Below, piece after piece: positions 8,220 through 16,860 of a DNA stretch of 64,000 bases. The stretch comes from Lysobacterales bacterium (GTDB lineage Bacteria > Pseudomonadota > Gammaproteobacteria > Xanthomonadales > Ahniellaceae), in assembly GCA_016182785.1 (NCBI GenBank), contig JACPFU010000034.1, forward strand, positions 1-64,000, in the 5' to 3' direction. The notes beneath the pieces are model-generated. The model was not told the origin of the DNA and searched no databases. It saw only the letters and a list, made by a program, of their open reading frames with translations. How positions within the stretch are numbered: position 1 is the first letter of the stretch; each line of letters opens with the position of its first letter. The position numbers and the translations under genes were made by a program.

Positions 8220-8675
8220 TCAGTAGATGCCGAGTTCCTGGGCATCACGGTTCAGGTCATCCAGTGCCTGTTGGCGAACCGCCTGCGACTGCTCGCGATA
8301 GGCCATCAGGTCGCGAAACAGCACACGTCGATGCGTGCCGACCTTGCGGAAAGGCAGGGCACCGCGTTCCAGCAAGCTGACCAGATGTGGCCGCGAGACA
8401 TTCAGGAAGTCGGCCGCCTCCTGGGTAGTCAGTTCTGCATGGATGGGCACGATGCTGACCGCGTTGCCCTTGGCCATTTCGGCCAGGATATCGACCAGCA
8501 TGCGCAAGGCCGATACCGGCACTTCGATTTCCCGGTGGTCGTCGTGCAGCCGCAATCGCGCAGCCGCTCCCGGTCCGATGCAGGCTGCAAGCAAGCGGCT
8601 GCTCTCCAGCGCCAGGCTCGACTCCTGTTCGCTGGGAAGTCGGGTGGGCAACTCTGCGGCAATGACGGCATTCAT
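8220..8675 (-). CDS. excisionase-family DNA-binding antitoxin
   Basis: 151 residues. The central part (about residues 70-125) is a MerR/excisionase-type helix-turn-helix: LTTQEAADFLNVSRPHLVSL, then a beta wing with KVGTHRRVLFRDLMAYRE. The start at 8675 has ggaaggag seven bases upstream. The upstream region is AT-richer than its surroundings, which fits an autoregulated promoter. The PIN toxin gene follows after two bases. I infer that it neutralises the PIN protein and represses the pair. Confidence 0.82.
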   Translation of the reverse strand: MNAVIAAELPTRLPSEQESSLALESSRLLAACIGPGAAARLRLHDDHREIEVPVSALRMLVDILAEMAKGNAVSIVPIHAELTTQEAADFLNVSRPHLVSLLERGALPFRKVGTHRRVLFRDLMAYREQSQAVRQQALDDLNRDAQELGIY

Positions 8676-8768
8676 CGCGAGTCTCCTTCCAACTGGCGTG
8701 GCGCAGACGTTAGCATGCAAACGAAATAATCGAAACGCGGACCGCCCAGCGTCACACGATCAGCCCAC

Positions 8769-10247
8769 TCATCCCGCTCCCGTTCGCGCGCGGCCCGGTT
8801 CAGGTGGAGCGCTCCCCCAGCTCACCCCGACGATCGCCGCCAGCGAAGCGAAGAAGCCCGGCACCATCGCGTACAGCGCGAAGATGCCGCCGCGTTCGGC
8901 GAGCATCATCCAGGCGACCACGGTGATGCCGCCGACCAGGATGCCGGCGTAGGCGCCGGCGCGGGTCATGCGCTTCCAGTACAGCGACAGCACGATGGCG
9001 GGGCCGAAGGTGGCGCCGAAGCCGGCCCAGGCGTCGCCGACTCGCGACAACACGGTGCTGGTCGGATCGAGCGCGACGAAGAACGCGATCACGGCGACGC
9101 CGAGCACGCCGAGGCGGCCGACCCAGAGCAACTCGCTGGGACCCGCCTGCTTGCGCAGCAGGCCACGATAGAAGTCCTCCGCGAACGCGGCCGAGGACAG
9201 CAGCAACTGCGCCGAGGCCGTGCTCATGATCGCGGCGAGCACGCCGGCCAGGCAGATGCCAGCGATCCACGGCGGGAAGAACTGTGCACTCATGTGCAGG
9301 AACGCCTTCTCGGCTTCGGCGCCTTCGAGCCTCACCGGCAGTGCGCCAAGCGCGGTGAAGCCGACGATCATCGCCGCGACCAGCACGGTGACCTGCCAGC
9401 CCATCGCGACGCGGCGCGCGATCTTCATCTGTGCCGGATCGCGGATCGCCATGAAGCGCGCGAGGATGTGCGGCTGGCCGCAGTAGCCGAGTCCCCAGGC
9501 GAGCGAGGAGGCGATGCCGATCCATCCCAGCGCCTCGCCGCTCGCTGTCGTGAACGGGTTCAGCAGTTCCGCATTGAATGCGTTCATCGTCGCGTGCATG
9601 CCATCGAGGCCGCCCACGATGTGCAAACCCATCAGTGCAACGACGACGAGCGCGAAGAACATCAGCGAGCCCTGCAGCACGTCCGACCACGACACCGCGA
9701 GGAAGCCGCCGAGGAAAGTGTAGGCGAGCATCACGATCGAGCCCCAGAACACCGCCCACGCATACGGCAAGCCGAACAGCGACTCGAACAGGCGCCCCGC
9801 GGCGACGAACTGCGAGCTCGCGTAGAGGATGAAGAAGACCAGGATGAAGAACGCCGTCAGCGGCCGCAGCAGTCCGCGCGTGTCGTCGAAGGCGCGCTCG
9901 AAATAGGCGGGCAGGGTGAGCGCATCGCCGAGCGCCTCGGTGCGCTCGCGCAGCGGCTGCGCGACGAAGCGCCAGTTCAGCCAGGTGCCGACGATCAGGC
10001 CGCCGACCAGCCACGAAGCCTCGTAACCCGCCAGGTAGGCGAAGCCGGGAAGCCCGAGCAGCAGCCAGCCGGACATGTCGGTGGCCTGCGCCGACAACGC
10101 GGTCACCCACGGCCCGAGCGAGCGCCCGCCGAGGATGAAGTCCTTCAGGTTGGTCGTACGCCGCCACGCGATGAAGCCAAGCAGCAGGCAGATGCCGAGG
10201 TAGACCGCAAAGGTCGCGATCAGGGTGGTCGTCTGGTGCTGCGCCAT
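8769..10247 (-). CDS. putP: sodium/proline symporter
   Basis: 492 residues with about 13 membrane segments, matching the sodium:solute symporter family in length and pattern. Family features are FILGGRSLGPWVTALSAQAT and DMSGWLLLGLPG near the N-terminus, GYCGQPHILARFMAIRD in the middle, and MSTASAQLLLSSAAFAEDFY for the sodium-site helix. This combination is characteristic of PutP, which imports proline with Na+. No proline dehydrogenase gene is nearby, so the gene stands alone. Confidence 0.9.
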   Translation of the reverse strand: MAQHQTTTLIATFAVYLGICLLLGFIAWRRTTNLKDFILGGRSLGPWVTALSAQATDMSGWLLLGLPGFAYLAGYEASWLVGGLIVGTWLNWRFVAQPLRERTEALGDALTLPAYFERAFDDTRGLLRPLTAFFILVFFILYASSQFVAAGRLFESLFGLPYAWAVFWGSIVMLAYTFLGGFLAVSWSDVLQGSLMFFALVVVALMGLHIVGGLDGMHATMNAFNAELLNPFTTASGEALGWIGIASSLAWGLGYCGQPHILARFMAIRDPAQMKIARRVAMGWQVTVLVAAMIVGFTALGALPVRLEGAEAEKAFLHMSAQFFPPWIAGICLAGVLAAIMSTASAQLLLSSAAFAEDFYRGLLRKQAGPSELLWVGRLGVLGVAVIAFFVALDPTSTVLSRVGDAWAGFGATFGPAIVLSLYWKRMTRAGAYAGILVGGITVVAWMMLAERGGIFALYAMVPGFFASLAAIVGVSWGSAPPEPGRARTGAG

Positions 10248-10482
10248 GTCTGCCCCAACCGTTGCAAGGCGCGCACTCTGCCACGCCTGCCGCTTCTCGC
10301 GAAACCTGCAACCTCTCCGCAGGCACCGCCGTAGCGGAGATCGCACCGCCCGCGGGCGCAATGCAGCGATCCCCACGTCCCGTCGAAATCGCCCTCATCC
10401 CCGCCCTGGCGACGTGAGCCGCTCCGCGCGTGCGCCGTCTCGCAAGCGATTTCCCCGTGGGCGCGGGACGGCGGGCGAAGCG

Positions 10483-11457
10483 CTAGTTGACGCCAAGCCG
10501 CTCCAGCGCGTCTTGCGCCATGGAAACGACCGCTTCGTTCCCGACCTCTGAGCCCAGTTGGACATAACGGCGGTAGTGAGCGATCGCTTCATCCTTTCGC
10601 TTGGCGCGCTCAAGGGCCTTTCCGAGGTGCCCCGCACATGCCCAGAACCGCGGCTCCACTTCGAGTCCCTTGCGATAGGCCCCGATGGCCTCCGGCAGCA
10701 GGCCCTTGGCCAGGAAGCCATCCCCCAGGCTGTCGTGGCTGTTCGGATCTTCGGGCGCCAGTTCGACCTGTTTCTGGAAGTCCGCAAGGGCCTGGTCGAA
10801 CTGTTTCAGCTCCAGCGCCGCGTAGCCGAGGATGTTGTAGGCAAGGTGCAGCTTGGGATCCGCGGCTACAGCGGAACGAGCCTCGGTTTGGGCGACGCCG
10901 TAGTGCTTCTGTTTCAGGTGCACCAGCGCCTTCAGGTAGTGGCCCTGTCCGGGATCGATGCGGATGGTCTCTTCCACCAGCGCCAGCGCCTTGTCGGCGC
11001 CACCACCACCCAGCCTCGGGACGTTGTGGTACCAGTTGAACAGCGCCGCGCGGGCGTCTCGATTGCCGGGCTCGAGCTGCACGGCTTTCTGCAGCGAAGC
11101 CAGGCCGTCCTCGGCCAGCCCCATCGCGCGAAAGACGTTCGCGTTGGACGCCATGTTGCCGAGGATGTTGCCGCGGAGCACGTGGAAGTCGGCCTTGGCA
11201 GGTTGGAGCGCGATGGCCTTGTCGACGGAAGCGACGGCCTCCTCGTTCTTGCCGCTCCGGAACTGAGTGCGGCCGAGCTGGAAGTGGGCTTGTGCATTCT
11301 GCGGTTCCGACTTCAGCAGCTGTCCGAGAACGCCTTGCGCGGCCACCGGGTCGCCGGCCTTGAGCAGACGATCAGCCTTCTCCAGTTCCGTCTCGGCAAG
11401 CACGGAACGGCTGGATACGAGACACAAGAACACCAGTAGCAAGACCTGAAACCGCAT
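10483..11457 (-). CDS. periplasmic tetratricopeptide-repeat protein
   Basis: 324 residues with a signal peptide (MRFQVLLLVFLCLVSSRSVLA) followed by about seven TPR units from residue 25 to the end, for example AQAHFQLGRTQFRSGKNEEA and LAYNILGYAALELKQFDQAL. TPRs form a right-handed protein-binding superhelix. The arrangement resembles TPR proteins with exosortase/PEP-CTERM systems, but none of those genes is present, so no partner can be named. Confidence 0.85.
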   Translation of the reverse strand: MRFQVLLLVFLCLVSSRSVLAETELEKADRLLKAGDPVAAQGVLGQLLKSEPQNAQAHFQLGRTQFRSGKNEEAVASVDKAIALQPAKADFHVLRGNILGNMASNANVFRAMGLAEDGLASLQKAVQLEPGNRDARAALFNWYHNVPRLGGGGADKALALVEETIRIDPGQGHYLKALVHLKQKHYGVAQTEARSAVAADPKLHLAYNILGYAALELKQFDQALADFQKQVELAPEDPNSHDSLGDGFLAKGLLPEAIGAYRKGLEVEPRFWACAGHLGKALERAKRKDEAIAHYRRYVQLGSEVGNEAVVSMAQDALERLGVN

Positions 11458-11762
11458 GATGCATCCATTTGCTGCGAGGCGGCGAGCGTACTTCAGTCCA
11501 CGCGCCGCCCGGGCGTCACCCCGCCGCGCTCAGCAAGTCGACATTCAGCCGTGCGCACGCATCGAAGCGTCGGCTCGATGCATCAGCAGAGCGAGCACGA
11601 GCCGCGCGGCGCAGGTCGGAACGCCCGCCGGTTTCGGGACCGGTTCTGGTCGGCGCGCACTCGGACACCACGAGCGCACTGATATGTTGGTGGCGACACG
11701 CGCCGCGAGCGCGCCCTGCCTTGGCCGGCGGGGGTTCGTGGCGCCACACGATGGGAGCCGAC
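11458..11762. other. 305-bp divergent intergenic region
   Basis: This gap separates the divergently transcribed TPR gene and paiB-like gene and must carry both promoters. I find no convincing -35/-10 pair or strong inverted repeat. gatatgtt at 11681-11688 is a possible -10 area for the plus-strand gene. Confidence 0.5.
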
Positions 11763-12407
11763 ATGTACCTGCCGAAATTGTTCGCCGATTCCAGACCCGA
11801 GGTGCTGCAACGCATCCTGCGCCGCCACCCGTTGGGGATGCTGGTCACCCACACGACCACGGGCCTGGATGCCAACCACCTGCCGTTCCTGCTCGATGCC
11901 GAACACGGTCCCCACGGCCACCTGCTCGCGCACGTCGCGCGCGCGAATCCACTGTGGACCGAGCTCGGGTCGGGCGATCCGGTGCTGGTGGTGTTCCGTG
12001 GCGCCGACGGCTACATCTCGCCGAACTGGTATCCGAGCAAGCACGAAACGCATCGCCACGTGCCGACCTGGAACTACGAGGTGGTGCACGCCCACGGCGT
12101 CGTCACCGTCCGCGATGACGCACAGTTCGTTCGCGGCGTGGTGGCGCGCCTGACCCGCGAGCACGAGGCCAGTGAGCCCTGCCCATGGAAAATGAGCGAC
12201 GCGCCGGCGGACTATCTCGAAGAGGAGTTGGCGCAAATCGTCGGCATCGAGGTGACCATCACCCGCCTCGAAGGCAAGTGCAAGCTGAGCCAGAACCGGG
12301 ACGAGCGCGACTTCGACAGCACCGTCACCGCGCTGGAGGTGCGCGGGTGCACGGAGTTGGCTGCGTCGATGCGACGCAGTCGGTGCGATGCCGCCGAGAC
12401 ACCATGA
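11763..12407 (+). CDS. PaiB-like FMN-binding protein
   Basis: 214 residues starting MYLPKLFADSRPEV, the typical PaiB opening. Family features follow: LGMLVTHTTTGLDANHLPFLL, the split-barrel flavin-binding sequence VVFRGADGYISPNWYPSK and VPTWNYEVVHAHG. The ATG at 11763 is preferred over 11751 because gggag precedes it at the right distance. Bacillus PaiB is a negative regulator of sporulation and protease genes; many homologues are simply flavin-binding proteins of unknown role. No PaiA-type acetyltransferase is adjacent. Confidence 0.85.
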   Translation: MYLPKLFADSRPEVLQRILRRHPLGMLVTHTTTGLDANHLPFLLDAEHGPHGHLLAHVARANPLWTELGSGDPVLVVFRGADGYISPNWYPSKHETHRHVPTWNYEVVHAHGVVTVRDDAQFVRGVVARLTREHEASEPCPWKMSDAPADYLEEELAQIVGIEVTITRLEGKCKLSQNRDERDFDSTVTALEVRGCTELAASMRRSRCDAAETP

Positions 12408-12490
12408 CGGCGTCGTGCGCCGGATGCGATCATTCCTGCACAGCGACGCCGCTCGGCGCCAACCCATTCCCTCCCCGGATTGCTCGCACC

Positions 12491-12835
12491 ATGGCCACCG
12501 ATCGCGAATTCGTCGACTACCTCGTAGAGCAGATTGCGCTCGGCGATCGGCTGACGTTCAAGAAGATGTTCGGCGAGTACGCGTTGTACTTGGATGCGAA
12601 GGTGGTGGCGTTCGCCTGCGACAACAGTCTCTTCATCAAGCCTTCCGCCGCTACCGCAACGCTTGCTCCGGACTTGCCGCAGCGGCCGCCGTATCCGGGC
12701 GCGAAAGATTATCCGGTTGCAGACGAACTCCTCGACGACCCGGATCGCTTGCGCCAGTTGATCCTCACAACCGCAGCGCACATGCCGCCGCCCAAGCCGA
12801 AGAAGACCGCAGCGCCGAGGAAGCGAGGCAGGTGA
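12491..12835 (+). CDS. TfoX N-terminal-domain protein
   Basis: 114 residues consisting of a TfoX-N domain: REFVDYLVEQIALGDRLTFK, MFGEYALYLDAKVVAFAC and NSLFIKPS, then a Pro/Lys-rich basic tail. TfoX/Sxy proteins promote competence gene expression, but stand-alone N-terminal-domain proteins are common and their role is unproven. It lacks the C-terminal TfoX domain. Confidence 0.82.
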   Translation: MATDREFVDYLVEQIALGDRLTFKKMFGEYALYLDAKVVAFACDNSLFIKPSAATATLAPDLPQRPPYPGAKDYPVADELLDDPDRLRQLILTTAAHMPPPKPKKTAAPRKRGR

Positions 12836-12843
12836 CGCGATCT

Positions 12844-12864
12844 CGATAGGGCGCGGCGCTATCG
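12844..12864. other. inverted repeat upstream of tryptophanase
   Basis: cgatag (12844-12849) and ctatcg (12859-12864) form a perfect 6-bp stem around a 9-base GC-rich loop, 50 bases before the tryptophanase start. It could be a weak terminator of the TfoX gene or an operator. No TnaC-like leader peptide is visible in this short gap. Confidence 0.35.
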
Positions 12865-12914
12865 TCGGCGCCGGCGGCTTCGGGCATGATGGCCGCCCGT
12901 TTGCGAGTGCCGCC

Positions 12915-14288
12915 ATGCCGAAAACCATCATCGAACCCTTTCGCATCAAGTCGGTCGAGCCGATCCGCGTGACCACGCGCGAGGAGCGCCTGCGTCTGCT
13001 CGAAGAGGCCAAGCTCAACGTGTTCAAGTTGCGCGCGGAAGACGTGCTGCTCGACTGGCTGACCGATTCCGGCACCGGTGCGATGAGCGCCGAGCAGTGG
13101 GCGGCGATTCTGCGCGGCGACGAGTCCTACGCCGGAGCGCCGAGCTTCTACCGGCTGCAGGCGGTGGTGCGCGAGATCACCGGCATGCCGCACCTGATTC
13201 CGACCCATCAGGGCCGCGCTGCCGAGCACGTGCTGTTCGGCGCCGCCTGCAAATCCGGGCAGATCGTGCCGAACAACAGCCACTTCGACACCACCCGCGC
13301 CAACCTCGAATACCTCGGCGTCGAAGCGCTTGACCTGGTCATCGCCGAAGGCCTGCAGCCGGCGCTGATCCATCCGTTCAAGGGCAACATCGACCTCGCG
13401 CGCCTGGAAGACCTGCTGCAGCGCGAAGGCGAGCGCATTCCGTTTGGCATGCTCACCGTGACCAACAACACCGGCGGCGGCCAGCCGGTGTCGATGGCCA
13501 ACATCCGCGCCACCAGCGAGTTGCTGCACCGCTACGGCAAGCCGCTGGTGATGGATGTCTGCCGTTTCGCCGAGAACGCGATGTTCATCAAGCAGCGCGA
13601 GCCCGGCTACGCCGAGCACACGCCGATGCAGATCGCGCAGGAGATGTTCGGCTATGCCGACGCCGCGACCATGAGCGCGAAAAAGGACGGCATGGTCAAC
13701 ATCGGCGGCTTCATCGTGCTGCGCGACGAGCGCTGGCTGGAGCCGGTGCAGCAGATGCTGATCCTGCGCGAAGGCTTCCCGACCTACGGCGGCCTGGCCG
13801 GGCGCGATCTGGAAGCGCTCGCTGTCGGCCTGCGCGAAGGCTTGAACGAGGACTACCTGCGCTATCGCCTGCGCACCGCCGAATACCTGGGCGAGAAGCT
13901 CGACGCGCTCGGCATCGGTTTCGTCAAGCCGACCGGCGGCCACGCCGTGTACATCGACGCGCGCACGGTGCTGCCCGAGATGCCGGTGGCGCACTATCCG
14001 GCGTGGGCGCTATGCAACGCGCTCTATGTCGAAGGCGGCATCCGCGGCGTCGAGGTTGGCTCGGTGATGTTCGGCAAGCGTCTTGCCGACGGCTCGGAGA
14101 CCTACCATTCGATGGAACTGGTGCGGCTCGCGTTCCCGCGGCGCATGTACACGCAGTCGCACTTCGACTACGCCGCCGAGGCGATCGCCGAAGTGCGCGC
14201 GATGGCCGCGTCGATCCGCGGCGTGCGCATCGTCAAGCAACCGACGCGGCTGCGCCACTTCAGCTGCGAATGCGAATGGCTGGACTGA
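12915..14288 (+). CDS. tnaA: tryptophanase (tyrosine phenol-lyase family)
   Basis: A 457-residue PLP beta-eliminating lyase that should convert L-tryptophan to indole, pyruvate and ammonia. The PLP lysine is Lys257 in MSAKKDGMVNIGGF. Two specificity positions favour tryptophanase over tyrosine phenol-lyase: Asp125 in HFDTT (Thr in TPL, Asp in TnaA), and Val381 in GVEVGS, where TPL has the phenol-binding Arg381 and TnaA has Ile. Overall wording (EPFRIKSVEPIRV, DSGTGAMS, YGGLAGRDLEA) is family-typical. It overlaps xdhC by a few codons. No aromatic amino acid permease gene follows, unlike in E. coli. Confidence 0.88.
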   Translation: MPKTIIEPFRIKSVEPIRVTTREERLRLLEEAKLNVFKLRAEDVLLDWLTDSGTGAMSAEQWAAILRGDESYAGAPSFYRLQAVVREITGMPHLIPTHQGRAAEHVLFGAACKSGQIVPNNSHFDTTRANLEYLGVEALDLVIAEGLQPALIHPFKGNIDLARLEDLLQREGERIPFGMLTVTNNTGGGQPVSMANIRATSELLHRYGKPLVMDVCRFAENAMFIKQREPGYAEHTPMQIAQEMFGYADAATMSAKKDGMVNIGGFIVLRDERWLEPVQQMLILREGFPTYGGLAGRDLEALAVGLREGLNEDYLRYRLRTAEYLGEKLDALGIGFVKPTGGHAVYIDARTVLPEMPVAHYPAWALCNALYVEGGIRGVEVGSVMFGKRLADGSETYHSMELVRLAFPRRMYTQSHFDYAAEAIAEVRAMAASIRGVRIVKQPTRLRHFSCECEWLD

Positions 14289-15265
14289 GCGCTGCGCTCG
14301 GCGCGCCGAACCGCGACGCGCTCGATGCCTGCATCGCCGACCTCGCAAGTGCGGCGCCGGGCGCACTCGCGATCGTGCTTGCGATCGACGGTCGCGCCTG
14401 GGCCAAGCCGGGCACGCTGGTGCACCTCGCGCGCGACGGCAGCCGCAGCGGCTGGATCAGCGCCGGTTGCCTCGAAGGCGAATTGCAGCGCGCGCTGCAG
14501 GCGACGATCGAGTCCGCCACGGTGCGCCTGCTCGAAATCGACAACCGCGATCTGTCCGACGTGTTCGGCGGCAACGGCGCCGGCTGTCGCGGCCGCCAGA
14601 TCCTGTGGCTGCTGCCGCTCGCGGCAATGCCCGGGCTGCGTGCGGTGCTGCATGCATATCGTCATGGCGATGCCGCGTTGACGCTGCATTGCGCGGTTTC
14701 GGGCGAGTTGCGCCTGGCCTGTGCGGCGCAGGGCGTTCGAGCGATGTTGCCGATCGAGCCGCGACCCGATGACGTCGCCGCCGATGCTGCCTGGCAGATC
14801 ACCTGGCAACCGCTGCCGCGCGTGCTGGTGCTTGGCGCCTCGCCTGAAAGCGCGGTGCTGCTGCCGTTGCTCGCGCAGCTCGGCTGGCGCATCGACCTGC
14901 ACGAACCGCGCCCGGCCTGGTTGGCGACGCATGCGCTCGCCGAATGCGTGTTGCCGGAATTGCCGGTTGCCGATGACCCCACGCCGTATCGCGCGGTGCT
15001 GGTGATGGCGCACCACTTCGAGCGCGACCGCGCCGCGCTCGCGCACCTCGCGGCGCGCGCCGCGCTGCCGCAGTACATCGGTCTGCTCGGCGCCCGCACG
15101 CGCGCCGACGACCTGTTCGCCACGCTGCCCGCCAAAGTTAGGTCGCGCCTCGCCCCCGTCCTCGAAACCCCCGCCGGCGTGCCTTTGCCCGGCCACGGCG
15201 CCGCCGCCATCGCGTTGTCGCTGGCCGCGCGGCTGCAGTCGCTGCCGAGTACTGCGAGCGACTGA
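14276..15265 (+). CDS. XdhC/CoxI-family molybdenum cofactor maturation protein
   Basis: 329 residues (an alternative ATG lies at 14270). The N-terminal half has the XdhC/CoxI signature LVHLARDGSRSGWISAGCLE with the conserved cysteine. The C-terminal half has a Rossmann-like segment LPRVLVLGASPESAVLLPLL and ends with YIGLLGARTRADDL. XdhC proteins bind and sulfurate the molybdenum cofactor for xanthine-dehydrogenase-family enzymes. The only such enzyme here is the hcrCAB product at 31.4-35.3 kb, and a mocA-like gene is at 21.1 kb, so all three may serve one enzyme. The gene overlaps the 3' end of tnaA. Confidence 0.82.
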   Translation: MAGLSAALGAPNRDALDACIADLASAAPGALAIVLAIDGRAWAKPGTLVHLARDGSRSGWISAGCLEGELQRALQATIESATVRLLEIDNRDLSDVFGGNGAGCRGRQILWLLPLAAMPGLRAVLHAYRHGDAALTLHCAVSGELRLACAAQGVRAMLPIEPRPDDVAADAAWQITWQPLPRVLVLGASPESAVLLPLLAQLGWRIDLHEPRPAWLATHALAECVLPELPVADDPTPYRAVLVMAHHFERDRAALAHLAARAALPQYIGLLGARTRADDLFATLPAKVRSRLAPVLETPAGVPLPGHGAAAIALSLAARLQSLPSTASD

Positions 15266-15309
15266 TTCCGCGCCTCTTCTGCACGACGCCAGCAGGCTTC
15301 ATTGGACTG

Positions 15310-15726
15310 TCAGCCTGATCTTCCAAACTCGAATGGATTGAAAACGCCGACGCGCAGCGTCTTGAAATCGCCGACGTTGCGGGTCACGACGGTCAGGCCG
15401 TGGACCAGGGCCGTGGCGGCGATCATTGCGTCCTCGTAGAGCGTGTCGGACCTGGCATGCATCAGTCGCGCCCAGCGGCGAAACGCCGCGCCATCCATGG
15501 GCAGGATGTTGAAGGTGTCGGCGACGCGGTCGAGCCAGCGCTCGATTTCAGCCGCCTTGGCTTCGTCCTGTTCGCGCGTCAGTTCGATGCCGGCCTGGAT
15601 TTCACCCAAGGTGACCGTCGACAGGTACAGGTGTGCGTCATCGACCGACTGCAGCCACGCAGTCACGGCGCCATGCGGTCGCGGTTTGCGTAGTTCGGAG
15701 ACGACGTTTGTGTCGAGCAGATACAT
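15310..15726 (-). CDS. VapC/FitB-type PIN-domain toxin
   Basis: 138 residues with all PIN features: MYLLDTNVVSELRKPRP with the first Asp, TLGEIQAGIELTREQDEA typical of FitB-like toxins, YEDAMIAATALVHGL and VTRNVGDF with the last acidic residue. Predicted Mg2+-dependent endoribonuclease. The Phd-type antitoxin gene lies six bases upstream. Confidence 0.9.
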   Translation of the reverse strand: MYLLDTNVVSELRKPRPHGAVTAWLQSVDDAHLYLSTVTLGEIQAGIELTREQDEAKAAEIERWLDRVADTFNILPMDGAAFRRWARLMHARSDTLYEDAMIAATALVHGLTVVTRNVGDFKTLRVGVFNPFEFGRSG

Positions 15727-15732
15727 GGACGA

Positions 15733-15990
15733 TCAACTCAGCGCGGACACGTTGCGTCGGCGCGCCGTTCCGCGCCGAGGCACCAGCAGGCCGGTGCGAG
15801 CATCATCCGCCAGCAGCAGTTGCTTGAGCGTGGGCCGTGCTGCCGACTGCAGGCGGTGCCAGGTGTCGATCGGCACCAGCACCGCTGCCTCGGCGCCGCG
15901 ACGGGTTACCACCTGGGGGCCTTCTTCGATGCAGGCGTCCAGCATCTCGCTGAAACGCGCCTTGGCTTCTTGAACCTGCCAGTTGTTCAT
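15733..15990 (-). CDS. Phd/YefM-type antitoxin
   Basis: 85 residues. The N-terminus NNWQVQEAKARFSEMLDACI is the classic Phd DNA-binding domain, followed by GPQVVTRRGAEAAVLVPIDTW. The basic C-terminal tail should wrap the toxin. It directly precedes the PIN toxin gene, and direct repeats upstream (16010-16030) are likely its operator. Confidence 0.9.
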   Translation of the reverse strand: MNNWQVQEAKARFSEMLDACIEEGPQVVTRRGAEAAVLVPIDTWHRLQSAARPTLKQLLLADDARTGLLVPRRGTARRRNVSALS

Positions 15991-16009
15991 CCGCGCACTC
16001 CCGCCAACC

Positions 16010-16030
16010 TGACTAGATGGATGACTAGTC
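16010..16030 (-). promoter_or_regulatory. probable Phd operator
   Basis: Two direct copies of tgactag (16010-16016 and 16022-16028) are spaced 12 bp apart. The second is part of the palindrome gactagtc (16023-16030). Position 20-40 bases upstream of the antitoxin start and about one-turn spacing fit autoregulation by a Phd-type repressor. Confidence 0.55.
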
Positions 16031-16108
16031 TATTGACCGGGGTCGGATGCGACAAGCGCCCGGGTGAAGCCGGTTCACGCCGGATGCAGGGGCTGCGGTC
16101 GCGGACGC

Positions 16109-16122
16109 TTGATCCGCAGCAA
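16109..16122 (+). promoter_or_regulatory. FNR/DNR-like binding site upstream of the hemerythrin gene
   Basis: ttgatccgcagcaa matches the FNR consensus TTGAT-N4-ATCAA at nine of ten positions. A weak -10 element, gagaat, lies at 16145-16150, exactly where a class II FNR promoter (site centred at -41.5) would place it. The predicted transcript start near 16157 leaves a leader of about 24 bases before the ATG at 16181. This suggests induction under low oxygen or nitrogen oxides. Confidence 0.55.
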
Positions 16123-16180
16123 GTCGCGCGCGTGCGCGGTGCGCGAGAATGGCGGCCCGATTCCGGTACGAGAGTGCGCC

Positions 16181-16612
16181 ATGCTTGCGAAGTTCCTGAC
16201 TGAAGATCACCGCGACTGCGACGACCAGTTCGCACGCGCCGAGGCGGCTGCCAGTGATGGCGATGTCGCGGCGGCGCGCGCCGCGTTTGCGGAGTTCGAG
16301 GCGAATCTTGCACACCATCTGGAGATGGAGGAGCGCGTGCTGTTCCCCGAGTTCGAGCAGGCGACCGGCATGCACGGCGTCGGCCCGACCGCGGTGATGC
16401 GCATGGAGCACGAGCAGATGCGATCGTTGCTCGGGCAGATGCAGGGCGCGCTCGCGGCCGAGGATCTCGATAGCTTCCTCGGCGCCGGCGAGACTCTGAA
16501 TGTGCTGATCCAGCAGCACAACATGAAGGAAGAACACATGCTCTATCCGATGGCCGAGCAGGCGCTCGCCGCTTCGGCGGGGCCGCTGCTCGAGCGCATG
16601 CAGGCGCTGTGA
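16181..16612 (+). CDS. hemerythrin-like di-iron protein
   Basis: 143 residues forming a four-helix hemerythrin domain. Candidate di-iron ligands are His in TEDHRDCD, the pair and Glu in AHHLEMEERVLFPEFE, His in MEHEQM, and His and Glu in QHNMKEEHMLYP. Such proteins bind O2 or NO, or handle iron. It opens a three-gene operon with GTGA and ATGA overlaps, together with a DUF2249 protein and a polytopic membrane protein, behind an FNR-like site. A role in nitric oxide or oxygen response during denitrification is my inference. Confidence 0.85.
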   Translation: MLAKFLTEDHRDCDDQFARAEAAASDGDVAAARAAFAEFEANLAHHLEMEERVLFPEFEQATGMHGVGPTAVMRMEHEQMRSLLGQMQGALAAEDLDSFLGAGETLNVLIQQHNMKEEHMLYPMAEQALAASAGPLLERMQAL

Positions 16613-16860
16613 CCGTGACCGGCGGCGACACGCTGGCGCTCGACGTGCGCGGCCTGCCGCCGTGCGAGCCGATGGAGCGCATCCTCGCCGCGATCGAGAC
16701 GCTGGCGCCGGGCCAGTCGCTGCTCGCCCGCATCAGCCGCGAGCCGCGGCCGCTGTTGCCGATGCTGGAGCAGCGCGGGTTCGCCTGGCGCATCGAACGC
16801 AACGAGGCCGAGTGCTGCGAGCTGCGCATCTGGCGCGCGCAGGAAGGCGCGCCGCGATGA
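16609..16860 (+). CDS. DUF2249 domain protein
   Basis: 83 residues, starting GTG in a GTGA overlap with the hemerythrin gene. The features LALDVRGLPPCEPMERILAA, then GQSLLARISREPRPLLPML, match the DUF2249 (SirA-like fold) domain often found beside hemerythrin and nitric-oxide-related genes. No catalytic residue is evident. Function unknown. Confidence 0.82.
   Translation: MTVTGGDTLALDVRGLPPCEPMERILAAIETLAPGQSLLARISREPRPLLPMLEQRGFAWRIERNEAECCELRIWRAQEGAPR

Noticed and set aside
12915-14288. Tyrosine phenol-lyase as the name of the PLP lyase
   Set aside because: The phenol-binding Arg381 of TPL is Val and Thr124 is replaced by Asp, both as in tryptophanase.
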